Source: Thermococcus sp. CX2
GTDB taxonomy: Archaea; Methanobacteriota_B; Thermococci; Thermococcales; Thermococcaceae
Direction: 5' to 3'
DNA: 64,000 bases
Assembly: GCF_012027555.1 (NCBI RefSeq)
Contig: NZ_SNUQ01000003.1
Location: 62,001 to 126,000 of the forward strand
The position numbers were made by a program, and so were the translations under genes. Of the stretch, positions 51,723 to 61,966 are shown one piece after another; positions within the stretch are counted from its first letter, which is position 1, and each line of letters opens with the position of its first letter. The notes under the pieces are model-generated. The model saw only the letters and a program-made list of their open reading frames with translations. It was not told where the DNA came from and did not search any database.

Positions 51723-52519
51723 CTAAGGCCATGATAGGCGTCCTGTACTCAAACGAGGTCCTTAGGCTCATCCGCTCAAGGAAGCTGAAGGTCATGCTTG
51801 CCCTCATGTTCCTGCCGGTTCTTGTGTACTTCTTCAGCCACGAGTCAATAACGGAGTACAGCACCAAGGCATTCCAGATTTCCCTGCAGGTCACCTTCTC
51901 AAACTACATGGTCAGCTTCTGGGCGAGCGTCATCGGGCAGCTCATGGTGATAATCCTGATGAGCGAGCTCCTCGCGAGCGAGATCGACAGGGGCACTATG
52001 AGGCTCCTCCTGACGAAGCCGATAAGGAAGAGTGAAATCCTGTTTGGCAAGTTCTTCGCAGGAATGACGGGACTGGCGGTGATATTCGGGGTCCCCTATC
52101 TCATCCTGCACGTCTACATGGTGCTCCTGTACAAGAGGGGGTTCGGCGGCTTTACTGCAACAATTGGCGATGTCCTCTTCGCCCTAGGCGTTACGCTGCT
52201 CGTCCTCGGCACGCTCGGGGCTTTTTCGATGTTCCTTTCGGTGATGCTCTCGCGTCCGCTGTATGCCTCGCTGGCAAGCTTTGGAGTCATCTTCGTCGCC
52301 CAGTTCATACTGCCGCAGCTGCCCTTCTTTGACGACCCGGAGAGGTTCACCCTCAACTACCAGCTCGGCGTCCTGCTGAAGAAGGGCTTCACGCTCCACA
52401 CGGGCCTCGATGCCTACAAGGGCGACCCCACTACCAGCGCCTTGTTCTTCGGTGCGGTCATGCTCCTGAGCCTGATATTCGCGCTGATAGGCCTTTACAG
52501 AAGGGAGTATGGGGGATGA
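51719..52519 (+). CDS. ABC transporter permease (ABC-2 type)
   Basis: A 266-aa membrane protein with six hydrophobic helices. The short N-terminal cytosolic segment and the stretch ASEIDRGTMRLLLTKPIRKSE between helices 2 and 3 are typical of ABC-2 permeases that pair with NatA-like ATPases. It overlaps the ATPase gene (ATGA) and the next gene in the same way. Substrate unknown. Confidence 0.93.
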   Translation: MTKAMIGVLYSNEVLRLIRSRKLKVMLALMFLPVLVYFFSHESITEYSTKAFQISLQVTFSNYMVSFWASVIGQLMVIILMSELLASEIDRGTMRLLLTKPIRKSEILFGKFFAGMTGLAVIFGVPYLILHVYMVLLYKRGFGGFTATIGDVLFALGVTLLVLGTLGAFSMFLSVMLSRPLYASLASFGVIFVAQFILPQLPFFDDPERFTLNYQLGVLLKKGFTLHTGLDAYKGDPTTSALFFGAVMLLSLIFALIGLYRREYGG

Positions 52520-54693
52520 AAATGAGAGCTCTGAAACTGCTTATGCTCACCTTCCTGCTCACGGCGTTTGCTGGGAGTGTCCTTGCCGAGTCCGTGGAGC
52601 TGGGTTTGGATGAGGTTCTGCTCGTCGATGGGCAGGTGGTTACCTTTGACACGGTGAATCAGGGGAGTCTGGTTTTCCTCAGAATCGAGGCCGGAAATCG
52701 GACCTACTCGCCCGTTCTTAAATTCGGGGAGAACATCACGGTGGACGGGGTAACGTACACCGTCGGCAGCTTTGACAGTTATACCGGGAAGCTCAGGCTC
52801 CACATTTCGGGGAACTACTCCCGTGTTAGGGTTCTCAAAAAGCACGACTTCGATGTGGAGCTCGTTGAGGCCTTCAACACCTATGTGAAGCTGAGAATCA
52901 TAAACACCGGCTTTTATAGGCTCAACGGGACGCTGCAGTTCTATTCCCAGGGAGTCCTCCTGAAGGAAGTCCCGGTTGACCTTGAAAAGGACGGCTCGAC
53001 GGTTCTGAAGGTCCGCCCCCTCGGCTCCTCTTTGACCCTGAGCGTGAAGGAACTGGGGATCTCAAAGACGCTCTTTCTGGGAGAGCTTAAAGAGCAGGTC
53101 TCCATCGAGGGGATATGGAACAACGGCACAATCGTCGTCGGCCTGCTCAACCGAGGAGACCCCGTCAATGCGACGGTAAAGCTCCTCTACAGCGGGCTGA
53201 CGCTGGAGTCCAAAAAGGTTGAGCTGAAGCACGGTGAGAACGAGGTTTCCTTCTCCTCGGAGGTCAATCAGGGAACCCTCGTCGTCGACTATGGTGCGAT
53301 TGCACAGGAGAGCTTCTACTTCAGGCCGGCTGAGTTAGTCCTTGAGGACATCGAGAAGAACGGGAGCACGCTGAAGGTAACGCTGAAGAACACGGGTGAG
53401 GTGACCTTCAGGGGCCATGTCAGCGTCCTTCAGAACTCCGTCATAGTGGGACGGCCCCTCTCGGTGGAGGTCACGATTGAACCTGGGGAATCCGAAGAGG
53501 TGACCTTTGAAGTTCCGGAGGATTCCGCTTATCTGACCATCATGGCCACCTCCGGGGCCGGAACGTTCTCGTTCCCGGTGGAGGTAGAAGAGAAGACCGT
53601 CAGGGGGGAAGCCGTTTCGGAAAGCATCAGGGTCCCCCTGGGCGGGCATGGCACCTACATCCTGATCCTGAAGGGCTCCGGCAGGGTGGAGCTGGGCCTT
53701 GAAGGACTTCCGGAGGCAATCGGCTACGCCTTCTATAGCGGCGAGAGCGAGGTCAACACCATCAACGTCGATGGAACCTCCCAAGTAACCCTGCTCCTCA
53801 CGATCCCTTCGATACCAAGGGGTTTCTCCGTAGGGGAGCCGCTCAGGTTCAACGTCACCATCTCAAGGGGTGAGGGGCAGGTTCAGAAGATACCGCTGGA
53901 GCTTGAGGTTTACGGACTTGGAGTCCTGCCGGTTTACGGGGACAACTGGCTGGCCAAGATGAACTACACCGCAAAAACCCACTTCGTTGGCATGCCCTAC
54001 AGCTTCTTCGGCAGGGGGCTGACCCCGCCGATGGCCTTCGAGGAGTGGCCCGGAGAAAAGATAGCGATAGCTTACGGCCGGTACGTCCGCGAGGGGGCCG
54101 ACCTGACTATCCACGTCCTCTCACCGTCGGGGGAGATCCTCCACTCGTCGGAGCAGCAGAAGGGGCGGCCGGATTACGTGGTGTTCAACGAGTCGAAGTT
54201 CATGCTGATGCTCGAGGGGGACCAGTTCAGCGGGGTTCTCCTCGTCGCCGACTACCTGCCCGGGCCCGAGAACCTTACGTTTGAGCTGGGGCAGAAGGAC
54301 TTTGGAACCGGGATAAGGACGTTCATCATCAACGCAACGGGGATGAGGGGGCAGAAGCTCAGGCTCAACGTGCGCTCTGACAGAGCCGTCGAGGTGAGGG
54401 TCTATTACTTCACCCTTAACAAGGAAAAAGAGGACTTCGACCCGCTCTCATCTGACTTCAGGGGTGTCTTCAGGGGCAGGGGAACTTCAGTCGAGGGAAG
54501 CGTGAACGTGAGGTCTTACGAGGACTTCATAGCGGTCTCGATAATCGGAACCGGCAACGTCTCCGTTGGCATGGAGACCGAGAAGGTCGCCCTTCAGGTC
54601 GGCGGGCTGAGCAAGTACACGGGCTACCTTATCATCGCGGGACTGCTGGCCCTGTTGGGGGCGGTTATCTATCTGGAGGGGCGGCTTGAGTGA
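52516..54693 (+). CDS. Large secreted, membrane-anchored beta-rich protein linked to the ABC transporter
   Basis: A 725-aa protein with an N-terminal signal (LMLTFLLTAFAGSVLA), several Ig-like/CARDB-like beta segments (VKLRIINTGFYRLNGTL, IVVGLLNRGDPVNATV, LKVTLKNTGEV) and a C-terminal membrane helix (YLIIAGLLALLGAVIYL) with a short basic end. It probably sits on the outer surface as a binding or assembly partner of the transporter. It overlaps the permease stop by 4 bases; ATG 52522 is an alternative start with better spacing. Confidence 0.85.
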   Translation: MKMRALKLLMLTFLLTAFAGSVLAESVELGLDEVLLVDGQVVTFDTVNQGSLVFLRIEAGNRTYSPVLKFGENITVDGVTYTVGSFDSYTGKLRLHISGNYSRVRVLKKHDFDVELVEAFNTYVKLRIINTGFYRLNGTLQFYSQGVLLKEVPVDLEKDGSTVLKVRPLGSSLTLSVKELGISKTLFLGELKEQVSIEGIWNNGTIVVGLLNRGDPVNATVKLLYSGLTLESKKVELKHGENEVSFSSEVNQGTLVVDYGAIAQESFYFRPAELVLEDIEKNGSTLKVTLKNTGEVTFRGHVSVLQNSVIVGRPLSVEVTIEPGESEEVTFEVPEDSAYLTIMATSGAGTFSFPVEVEEKTVRGEAVSESIRVPLGGHGTYILILKGSGRVELGLEGLPEAIGYAFYSGESEVNTINVDGTSQVTLLLTIPSIPRGFSVGEPLRFNVTISRGEGQVQKIPLELEVYGLGVLPVYGDNWLAKMNYTAKTHFVGMPYSFFGRGLTPPMAFEEWPGEKIAIAYGRYVREGADLTIHVLSPSGEILHSSEQQKGRPDYVVFNESKFMLMLEGDQFSGVLLVADYLPGPENLTFELGQKDFGTGIRTFIINATGMRGQKLRLNVRSDRAVEVRVYYFTLNKEKEDFDPLSSDFRGVFRGRGTSVEGSVNVRSYEDFIAVSIIGTGNVSVGMETEKVALQVGGLSKYTGYLIIAGLLALLGAVIYLEGRLE

Positions 54694-54780
54694 TGGACAT
54701 TTTATCCATTATCAAGCCCCACCTTTCACTATGTAAAAGCTTTTTATAGTCGCCTGTCAAAATAAGGGCAGGTGGTACGG

Positions 54781-56469
54781 ATGACGTTCGATAAGGAGAA
54801 GCTCAAGGCCATAAAGCAGGCCGAGGGGGAGTGGGAGGAAAACGTTGTTAAGCCCCTCATCGCGAAGAGGCCTGAAAGAAAAGAGAAGTTTATGACGGAC
54901 GACGGCTTTGAAATAAAGCGCGTTTACACCCCCGCTGACCTCGGCGAGGACTGGGACTACCTCGAGAAGCTCGGTTTCCCTGGTGAATACCCCTTCACGA
55001 GGGGCGTTTATGCAACCATGTATCGCGGCCGTTTCTGGACCATGAGACAGTACGCAGGTTTTGGAACGGCTGAGGAGAGCAACAAGCGCTATAAGTATCT
55101 CCTCAGCCAGGGACAGACGGGTTTGAGCGTCGCCTTTGACCTGCCGACTCAGATAGGCTACGACTCCGACCACCCGATGAGCGAGGGTGAGGTCGGAAAG
55201 GTCGGTGTTGCCATAGACTCCCTCTGGGACATGCGCATACTCTTCGATGGAATCCCTCTCGATAAGGTCTCGACCTCGATGACGATTAACTCAACCGCCG
55301 CTAACCTTCTTGCCATGTACATTCTGGTTGCAGAGGAGCAGGGCGTTAAGCCTGAACAGCTCCGCGGAACTGTTCAGAACGATATTCTGAAGGAGTACAT
55401 CGCTCGCGGTACCTACATCTTCCCGCCGCAGCCGAGCATGAGGCTCACCACCGATATCATCATGTACTGCGCTGAGCACGTGCCGAAGTGGAACCCGATA
55501 AGCATAAGCGGCTACCACATAAGGGAAGCCGGAGCGAACGCCGTCCAGGAGGTCGCCTTCACCCTCGCCGACGGTATTGAGTACGTTAAGGCTGTCATCG
55601 AGCGTGGAATGGACGTCGATAAGTTCGCTGGAAGGCTGAGCTTCTTCTTCAACGCCCACAACAACTTCCTTGAGGAGATAGCCAAATTCAGAGCGGCCAG
55701 AAGGCTCTGGGCCTACATAATGAAGGAGTGGTTCAACGCCAAGAACCCGAAGTCAATGCTCCTGCGCTTCCACACCCAGACGGCCGGTTCAACCCTAACC
55801 GCCCAGCAGCCCGAGAACAACATCGTTAGGGTCGCGATTCAGGCCCTGGCAGCGGTTCTCGGAGGAACTCAGTCCCTGCACACCAACTCCTACGATGAGG
55901 CTCTGAGCCTTCCGACGGAGAAGAGCGTTAGGATAGCCCTCAGAACCCAGCAGATTATTGCCTACGAGAGCGGCGTCGTTGATACTATAGACCCGCTCGG
56001 TGGAGCCTACTACATCGAGTGGCTCACCGACCACATCTACGAGGAGGCCCTCAAGTACATCGAGAAGATTGAGAAGATGGGCGGCATGATGCGCGCCATC
56101 GAGCGCGGCTACATCCAGAAGGAGATAGCGGAGAGCGCCTACAAGTTCCAGAAGGAGGTCGAGGAGAAGAAGCGCATCATCGTTGGTGTCAACGAGTTCA
56201 TCGTGGACGAGCCGCTTGACGTCGAGATACTCAAAGTCGATCCGGGCATCAGGGAGAAGCAGATAGAGCGCCTTAAGAAGCTCAGGAGCGAGCGCGACAA
56301 CAAGAAGGTCGAGGAGACTCTCGACAAGCTCAGGAAAGCGGCAGAAACCGAGGACGAGAACCTCATGCCGTACATCATCGAGGCCCACAGGCACCTCGCG
56401 ACCCTTGGAGAGGTTACCGACGTCCTGAGAGAGGTCTGGGGCGAGTACAGGGCCCCGCTGATATTCTGA
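54781..56469 (+). CDS. Methylmalonyl-CoA mutase, catalytic (large) subunit
   Basis: A 562-aa TIM-barrel subunit that isomerises methylmalonyl-CoA and succinyl-CoA with coenzyme B12. Conserved segments are [50 protein letters not shown] and [13 protein letters not shown]. The B12-binding domain is absent, as in archaeal two-subunit mutases; the small subunit must be encoded elsewhere. GGTGGT precedes the ATG. The pathway may serve propionate or amino-acid degradation. Confidence 0.95.
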   Translation: MTFDKEKLKAIKQAEGEWEENVVKPLIAKRPERKEKFMTDDGFEIKRVYTPADLGEDWDYLEKLGFPGEYPFTRGVYATMYRGRFWTMRQYAGFGTAEESNKRYKYLLSQGQTGLSVAFDLPTQIGYDSDHPMSEGEVGKVGVAIDSLWDMRILFDGIPLDKVSTSMTINSTAANLLAMYILVAEEQGVKPEQLRGTVQNDILKEYIARGTYIFPPQPSMRLTTDIIMYCAEHVPKWNPISISGYHIREAGANAVQEVAFTLADGIEYVKAVIERGMDVDKFAGRLSFFFNAHNNFLEEIAKFRAARRLWAYIMKEWFNAKNPKSMLLRFHTQTAGSTLTAQQPENNIVRVAIQALAAVLGGTQSLHTNSYDEALSLPTEKSVRIALRTQQIIAYESGVVDTIDPLGGAYYIEWLTDHIYEEALKYIEKIEKMGGMMRAIERGYIQKEIAESAYKFQKEVEEKKRIIVGVNEFIVDEPLDVEILKVDPGIREKQIERLKKLRSERDNKKVEETLDKLRKAAETEDENLMPYIIEAHRHLATLGEVTDVLREVWGEYRAPLIF

Positions 56470-56528
56470 TTTCTCAACTTTTCCAAAACTTTTTTAACTC
56501 CTCAACGTTGTTAAAACTGGGGAGTGTG

Positions 56529-58451
56529 ATGAAAAGCTCACGTGCCCTTTTGCTGGTGGTCATCATAGGCGCGCTTCTATTCCCCCCAGCTCATGCGGAT
56601 CCGGCCTCTTCTGGGTACCCTATTCCTGATTACCCAGTCATGATGAGGATAAGCGTTGCCAGCAACGGAAGTCTCGCCCTGTTGGCAATCACGTTCTCCG
56701 TCTACGGCAATCCCCCGGAAGGCATGTGTCCCATAGACTCGCCGGATACGTACCTTGCCTGCCGCGAGCTCTCGTTCAGGGGCTACCTCCTCTTCGAGGT
56801 AGATGATGGCGTGAAATACATAAACGTAACCTCCGTTCTGTTGCCTCAAAACTTCACTGCATTCTCACCTGCTCCGATAGGAAGGAAGTGGTTCCTCGCG
56901 GGAATTCGGTCGGAGTATTACCCGTGCCACTTCGGGGACTGTTTCAATGCAAGCTACACCGTGATGGAGTACTTTCCTTCTGAGGGAAGGATAGGAGAGC
57001 CTGTTGCCGTCCCAAACCTGACAGCCGAGACCCTCTTTAATTTTCCACGCCTCCTTTCTTCACGGGCCACCCTTTCAAACGGCTCCCTGCTCTTCTACTT
57101 TCCCTACGCTAACGAAACCTACACCGTACCGCTCGACACCTTTAGTCCATACCTTGAACTCCTGAACTTCAGCGACTCAAAGGGCCTCGATGTGGAGGGC
57201 TTTCTGAAACTCCTCAGGGCGGTTCCGCTAAGGGACGGCTTCTTGGTTTACCTTCCAACCTATGGGCTGGTGCCGTACGCAGATGCACCACACATGGAGA
57301 GGGAATACCTCCTAATTCGGAATGAGTCCAGCCTTTACATATCCTACCTCTGGGTTGGCCACACTGGTTTTGTGACGTTCCCAAGCAACATGACCAACGT
57401 TCCCCTCACGGAAGAACTCTTTCCCCCGGTTTTCTACTACCACGACGGCGAGCTGAAGCCAATTCTGGAATTTTCGCTTGAGCATTACAACTGGTCTCCA
57501 TATGGGTCAGTGGGAAAGTTCATCCGTACACACATTGCCCTAAAACTGCCCCCAGAAACAAGGGCAAAAGCCGGCGGAAAGTCCTCAATGCCTGGAGTGA
57601 ATATACCTACGGAAGGAAGGGCCTATCTCTCCGTTCTCCAGTCCATGCCCCATTATTCCCCTGAAAACCTGACGTTCATTGACTTCTGCGTGAACCTCAG
57701 GGACTGCCTCCATGCTGAGCTGAGGGGTGATTCTCTCACGTACCTAAAGCTTCCGTTTCCGGGTCTCTTCCAGTATTCGAACGGCTCCTGGTTCTACCGT
57801 TCCATGTCCCGAAGAGAGTGCCTGAACCTCTGCGCCCGCTGGTGGTCCCCCCGGTACAACGGCACCTACATCTACAATCCCATCAAGAGGGAGCTGAGCT
57901 CAATGATCCCCGTGAACTCCCCAGGCTCATCGAAAGAGCGGGGATGGTACCACATTTATAGTGCAAACAAGGCAGGGGTAAGATTTCTGGATTACAATTT
58001 CACCTTCCACGACGTTCCTCTGGAAAAGCTGTCGGAATGTGTTCCAAGTGCCGAAGCGGCGAGGATGTTGAAGGGAATAGAAGTAGGAAACGGAGTTCTC
58101 CTTTACTATCCTGTTTACACCACAGGTGTAGCACTTGAGGGAAGCGAAAGCGCCGGGCTGTGGGGTGCGTACGATAGATACGTCAGAGTTTCGCTCAACG
58201 AAACCTGCATCCTCTTCTACTACTCAGAAGATACCGTAAAATTCGCCTTAAAACCCAGTACCGCCATAGTCGAAGTTCCCGTTGGGGAGTGGGAGATGAA
58301 GCTGAGCCTTCCCTATCTCGACCTGAGTAAGAGCGCCAGCGTCTCCGTAAAATATCCCGGCAACGAAAAGAGGGAAGAGAGCAAGATATGCGGGCCGGGT
58401 CTTCTGGTGGGATTGCCGCTCCTTCCACTTCTCACGAGAAAGAGACGTTAG
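56529..58451 (+). CDS. CGP-CTERM surface protein
   Basis: A 640-aa exported protein. The signal peptide (LLLVVIIGALLFPPAHA) is followed by a long beta-rich region with many N-glycosylation sequons (NLT, NGS, NMT) and Cys pairs (CPID, CREL, CHFGDC). The C-terminus ICGPGLLVGLPLLPLLTRKRR-type tail (Cys-Gly-Pro, hydrophobic, basic) is the Thermococcal CGP-CTERM sorting signal. The role on the surface is unknown. GGGGAGTG precedes the ATG. Confidence 0.87.
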   Translation: MKSSRALLLVVIIGALLFPPAHADPASSGYPIPDYPVMMRISVASNGSLALLAITFSVYGNPPEGMCPIDSPDTYLACRELSFRGYLLFEVDDGVKYINVTSVLLPQNFTAFSPAPIGRKWFLAGIRSEYYPCHFGDCFNASYTVMEYFPSEGRIGEPVAVPNLTAETLFNFPRLLSSRATLSNGSLLFYFPYANETYTVPLDTFSPYLELLNFSDSKGLDVEGFLKLLRAVPLRDGFLVYLPTYGLVPYADAPHMEREYLLIRNESSLYISYLWVGHTGFVTFPSNMTNVPLTEELFPPVFYYHDGELKPILEFSLEHYNWSPYGSVGKFIRTHIALKLPPETRAKAGGKSSMPGVNIPTEGRAYLSVLQSMPHYSPENLTFIDFCVNLRDCLHAELRGDSLTYLKLPFPGLFQYSNGSWFYRSMSRRECLNLCARWWSPRYNGTYIYNPIKRELSSMIPVNSPGSSKERGWYHIYSANKAGVRFLDYNFTFHDVPLEKLSECVPSAEAARMLKGIEVGNGVLLYYPVYTTGVALEGSESAGLWGAYDRYVRVSLNETCILFYYSEDTVKFALKPSTAIVEVPVGEWEMKLSLPYLDLSKSASVSVKYPGNEKREESKICGPGLLVGLPLLPLLTRKRR

Positions 58452-58553
58452 TCAATAAGCCACTTCAGAAAACCTTAAAACCCCACGAAAAAGCTTAAAA
58501 AAGGATAGGTTAAGCAACGTTAGACATCACGATAACCTCAGGAGGGATTATGA

Positions 58554-58709
58554 ATGGCGAGAAACAAGCCGCTTGCAAAGAAGCTCCGTCTTGCTAAGGC
58601 CGCCAAGCAGAACAGGCGTGTTCCGGTCTGGGTCATCGTTAAGACCAACAGGAAGGTCATGACACACCCGAAGAGAAGGATGTGGAGAAGGACCAAGCTT
58701 AAGGAGTGA
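58554..58709 (+). CDS. rpl39e: 50S ribosomal protein L39e
   Basis: A 51-aa, very basic protein: [20 protein letters not shown], then [17 protein letters not shown] and an Arg/Trp-rich end. It lines the exit tunnel of the large subunit. GGAGGGATT precedes the ATG; an out-of-frame ATG sits 4 bases upstream. It starts an operon with L31e, aIF6 and L18a; a TTAAAAAAG box lies near 58493. Confidence 0.97.
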   Translation: MARNKPLAKKLRLAKAAKQNRRVPVWVIVKTNRKVMTHPKRRMWRRTKLKE

Positions 58710-58719
58710 GGTGGTGTAA

Positions 58720-58995
58720 ATGCCGATTAAGCCGGGAGACGAGGTCATATTCACCGTTCCGATCAGGAAGGTTAAGAAGAGGGTCCCGCGCTGGAAGAGG
58801 GCCCCAAGGGCAGCTAAGTTCGTTAGGGAGTGGGTAGCGAGGCACGCCAAGGCCGAGGAGGTCATCATCGCCCCCGAGGTCAACGAGAAGATCTGGGAGC
58901 GCGGAGCGGAGAAGCCACCCAACAAGCTCCGCATCAAGGTCAAGGTCGAGGAGAAGGACGGCGTTAGGGTCGCCTTCGTGAACCTCGCCCAGTGA
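58720..58995 (+). CDS. rpl31e: 50S ribosomal protein L31e
   Basis: A 91-aa large-subunit protein with the family core [31 protein letters not shown] and [12 protein letters not shown]. It starts 10 bases after the L39e stop with GAGGTGGTG upstream. L31e sits near the exit tunnel next to L39e, and the two genes are usually linked in archaea. Confidence 0.97.
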   Translation: MPIKPGDEVIFTVPIRKVKKRVPRWKRAPRAAKFVREWVARHAKAEEVIIAPEVNEKIWERGAEKPPNKLRIKVKVEEKDGVRVAFVNLAQ

Positions 58996-59032
58996 GTCCC
59001 TTTCCCTTTTAATTCATAAAAGAGGTGACGAG

Positions 59033-59719
59033 ATGCACATCGAAAAGCTCGATTTTGAGAACTCTCCGTATCTCGGCGTCTACGGTGTTGCGACCGATAG
59101 GGTAGTCCTGATTAGGGAGGGCCTCGGAGAGAAGAAGCTCGAAGTGCTTAGAGAGGTCCTCAAGGTTCCGCTCATCGAGACCAGCATAATGAAGTCAAGG
59201 ATTATCGGAATATTTGCCGTTGGCAACTCCAACGCCATAGTGGTTCCCTACTACGTCTGGGATTCGGAGCTTGAGCACATCCAGAACGAGCTCAAGGAGC
59301 ACGGCATAGACATGATTATAGAACCCTTCCAGAGCACTCTGACTGCCTTTGGAAACCTCATCCTGGTCAACGACAGGGCCGCGTTGGTCAGTGCGAAGTT
59401 TACCAGGGAAGATGCCAAGAAGCTGGAGGACATCCTCGGCGTCGAGGTCGAGAGGGGAATTATAGGTGACTACCACGCGGTTGGCAGTGTTGGTGTCGTC
59501 ACCAACAGGGGCGGCCTCGTCCATCCAGAGGCAACCGATGAAGAGCTTGAGTGGCTCCGCGACCTGTTCAAGGTTGATATATACGTCGGAACCGCCAACA
59601 TGGGCGTTCCATTCGTCGGTTCATGCATGCTGGCGAACTCTCACGGTGTCGTGGTTGGACACCTCACCACTGGACCCGAGATAGTTAAGATTGAAGAGGC
59701 TTTGGGATTCCTCGACTAA
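59033..59719 (+). CDS. Translation initiation factor aIF6
   Basis: A 228-aa factor that binds the large subunit and prevents early joining with the small one. Its five-fold pseudo-symmetry is seen in repeated patterns such as GVYGVATDRVVLIR, GIFAVGNSNAIVVP, TAFGNLILVNDRAAL, GSVGVVTNRGGLVHP and GSCMLANSHGVVVG. GAGGTGACGAG precedes the ATG. It is in the operon with L31e and L18a, as in many archaea. Confidence 0.97.
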   Translation: MHIEKLDFENSPYLGVYGVATDRVVLIREGLGEKKLEVLREVLKVPLIETSIMKSRIIGIFAVGNSNAIVVPYYVWDSELEHIQNELKEHGIDMIIEPFQSTLTAFGNLILVNDRAALVSAKFTREDAKKLEDILGVEVERGIIGDYHAVGSVGVVTNRGGLVHPEATDEELEWLRDLFKVDIYVGTANMGVPFVGSCMLANSHGVVVGHLTTGPEIVKIEEALGFLD

Positions 59720-59733
59720 GGGAGGTGTGATGA

Positions 59734-59967
59734 ATGGACGTTAAGGTCTTCCGCGTTAAGGGTGTGTTCGAGAGGCTCGGAAAGAAGCAGCCGTTCACCA
59801 AGGAGTACAGGGCTTTAAAGCCGGAGCACGTTGCCGAGCTCGTCTACTCGGAGATAGGCAGCAAGCACAGGGTTCCCAGGTCCAAGATATGGATCGAAAG
59901 CATCGAGGAAATAAAGCCAGAAGAGGCCGAGGACCCAGTCGTCAGGAAGCTCAGCCTCGAGCTCTGA
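59734..59967 (+). CDS. 50S ribosomal protein L18Ae (LX)
   Basis: A 77-aa protein with the L18a/L20a pattern [20 protein letters not shown] and [16 protein letters not shown]. It is the shorter archaeal form and starts 14 bases after aIF6 with GGGAGGTGTG upstream. It ends the operon; the convergent PP-loop gene stops 7 bases downstream. Confidence 0.95.
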   Translation: MDVKVFRVKGVFERLGKKQPFTKEYRALKPEHVAELVYSEIGSKHRVPRSKIWIESIEEIKPEEAEDPVVRKLSLEL

Positions 59968-59974
59968 TTTCCTT

Positions 59975-60577
59975 TTATCTCGTTTCTTCGGTCTTCCAGC
60001 CCAGAACCCTTGACTGATAGTGCCTCTTGGGAAAAATCTCCAGAGGATCTATTCCCTTCTCCCTGAGCAAATACCTGAGCTCGACTTCGTAGTCGGCCTT
60101 TTGGAGTTCCTCGCTCTCCCTGATTTCAACGATGAACAGCATCTCGGTGAGCTCTCTTATCGTCTTGTAGCCCAGACCGAGAAGCGGGCGGATGTAGGCG
60201 ACGTTAAACCGATCCTCCAGCGAGCGGGTCTTGGGCAGGTCGAGGAATGGAACCCTGTCGTCCCTCCTGGTGCCGTCACTAACCCGGTCGGCAATCTCTG
60301 CCACAGCCTCCAGGGCCTTCTCATGGATGAACTGGATGGCGTTGTTTGGATGGCCGTCCCTTATACACATCTCCGCGGCCTTTTCCAGCGTATCCCTTGG
60401 CAAGTAGAGCACCTGATGCTCAAAGCCAAGCCTTTCGGCGGTTTCCTTGGCATGGCGCCAGTTGTCGAGCAGACCGAAGCTAATCGTTACAAGCTTTACG
60501 TCGTAACCCATTCTCTCCAAAATCCACGCGGCCAAGCTTGAGTCTTTTCCGCCGGAGTAGAGGTGGTAGACTTCCAT
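59975..60577 (-). CDS. PP-loop ATP pyrophosphatase-family protein (COG2117-like)
   Basis: A 200-aa protein with the PP-loop LYSGGKDSSLAAW at the N-terminus. The downstream NAIQFIHEKA, RRDDRVPFLDLPKTRSLEDR and GLGYKTIRELTEMLF are typical of an archaeal group thought to be linked to tRNA thiolation. It activates a substrate by adenylation; the exact tRNA position is not known. The ATG follows GGGGTGAT. Confidence 0.88.
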   Translation of the reverse strand: MEVYHLYSGGKDSSLAAWILERMGYDVKLVTISFGLLDNWRHAKETAERLGFEHQVLYLPRDTLEKAAEMCIRDGHPNNAIQFIHEKALEAVAEIADRVSDGTRRDDRVPFLDLPKTRSLEDRFNVAYIRPLLGLGYKTIRELTEMLFIVEIRESEELQKADYEVELRYLLREKGIDPLEIFPKRHYQSRVLGWKTEETR

Positions 60578-60662
60578 GCCATCACCCCTTAGGCAACCTT
60601 TAAAAGCCAAACTTTTATAAAGCCTTCAGCCGGAGGGCGAGAGGTTGCGAGAGGTGGGAGAG

Positions 60663-61079
60663 ATGGAGAAACGCTTACCCGGAAAAGTGAGGCGAGCCAT
60701 TCGCGCTAAATATTACGATATCGAGCCCAAAGCTTGGATAGGCAAGAGAGGGTTGGATGAAGGTGTCATCAGCGAGATAAACACCCAGCTCGAGAAGGAC
60801 GGTATACTCAAGGTCGAGATCCGGAAGGGCGCACTTATCAGTACCGGTATGGAGAGGAGAGAGCTTGCAGAGAAGGTGGCCGAACTCACCGACAGCGAGC
60901 TCATCGAAGTCAGGGGCAAAAGGTTTATATTGTTCAAGCCGAGAGAGGGGTGGGAAAAGTATTTAAGGAAGCTCCAGAGAAAGGAGCTTTCGAAGGAAAA
61001 GCGGGAAGAGAAGCCCGTTAAGAAAGTCAAGCTCGACATCGCTCAATTCAGGAGGAAATTCAAGAAGGGGAGGGATTGA
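60663..61079 (+). CDS. YhbY/CRM-domain RNA-binding protein
   Basis: A 138-aa protein. Residues about 5-85 form the CRM/YhbY domain (KVRRAIRAKYYDIEPKAWIG, GVISEINTQL, LKVEIRKGALI), including the GKRG loop; a highly basic tail follows. Such proteins bind pre-50S or rRNA. GAGGTGGGAG precedes the ATG. It begins a set with S19e and PDCD5. Confidence 0.92.
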   Translation: MEKRLPGKVRRAIRAKYYDIEPKAWIGKRGLDEGVISEINTQLEKDGILKVEIRKGALISTGMERRELAEKVAELTDSELIEVRGKRFILFKPREGWEKYLRKLQRKELSKEKREEKPVKKVKLDIAQFRRKFKKGRD

Positions 61080-61082
61080 AGG

Positions 61083-61535
61083 ATGGCTACGGTTTATGAC
61101 GTTCCCGGTGATTTGCTCGTTGAGAGGGTTGCCCAGAAGCTCAAGGAGATAGAGGCCATAAAGCCGCCCGAGTGGGCCCCGTTCGTCAAGACCGGCAGAC
61201 ACAAGGAGCGCCTTCCGGAGCAGGATGACTGGTGGTACTACAGGGTTGCTTCAGTCTTCAGGAAGGTATACATCGACGGGCCGGTCGGAATCGAGAGGCT
61301 CAGGACCTGGTACGGCGGCAGGAAGAACCGCGGCCACGCCCCGGAGCACTTCTACAAGGCCAGTGGAAGCATCATCAGGAAGGCCCTCCAGCAGCTCGAG
61401 CAGGCTGGCTTCATCCAGAAGGTTCCGGGCGAGGGAAGGGTCGTTACCCCACAGGGACAGAGCTTCCTCGACAAGATCGCTACCGAGCTCAAGAAGGAGC
61501 TTGAGGAGCAGATTCCGGAGCTCAAGAAGTACTGA
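61083..61535 (+). CDS. rps19e: 30S ribosomal protein S19e
   Basis: A 150-aa small-subunit protein: [58 protein letters not shown] and [14 protein letters not shown]. It starts 3 bases after the YhbY-like gene, with AAGGATG context. Together these genes supply RNA-binding and ribosomal parts. Confidence 0.97.
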   Translation: MATVYDVPGDLLVERVAQKLKEIEAIKPPEWAPFVKTGRHKERLPEQDDWWYYRVASVFRKVYIDGPVGIERLRTWYGGRKNRGHAPEHFYKASGSIIRKALQQLEQAGFIQKVPGEGRVVTPQGQSFLDKIATELKKELEEQIPELKKY

Positions 61536-61610
61536 GCTCGCCTCTTCTACTTTCCTTCCAATAGAGAACCTTTTTAACCTTCCCGCGCAGTTTGAACTGG
61601 AGGTGAGAGA

Positions 61611-61949
61611 ATGGCCGAGGACATAGAGGAGATTAGAAAGAGGAAGCTCCTCGAACTGCAGAAGAGGTACCTTGAACAGCAGAAGGCCCAGGAGGAGGCT
61701 ATAAGGCAGGAGATGGAGCTTGAGGCTCAGCTTAATGCCATAATGAGGCACATACTTACCCCCGAGGCGAGGGAGAGGCTTGGAAGGGTCAAGCTGGTAA
61801 GGCCCGAGCTGGCCCGCCAAGTGGAGCTCGTTCTCGTCCAGCTGTATCAGGCTGGACAGATACGCGAGCCAATAGACGACGCCAAGCTGAAGAGAATCCT
61901 TGCCCAGGTGGATGCAAGAACAAGAAAAGACTACAGGATTAAGTGGTGA
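61611..61949 (+). CDS. PDCD5-related DNA-binding protein
   Basis: A 112-aa helical protein of the PDCD5/TFAR19 family: EIRKRKLLELQKRYLEQQK at the N-terminus, ILTPEARERLGRVKLVRP in the middle and ARTRKDYRIKW at the end. Archaeal members bind DNA or prefoldin-type partners. GGAGGTGAGAG precedes the ATG. The next gene starts 17 bases after its stop. Confidence 0.95.
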   Translation: MAEDIEEIRKRKLLELQKRYLEQQKAQEEAIRQEMELEAQLNAIMRHILTPEARERLGRVKLVRPELARQVELVLVQLYQAGQIREPIDDAKLKRILAQVDARTRKDYRIKW

Positions 61950-61966
61950 GCTTGGAAGGTGCCCCC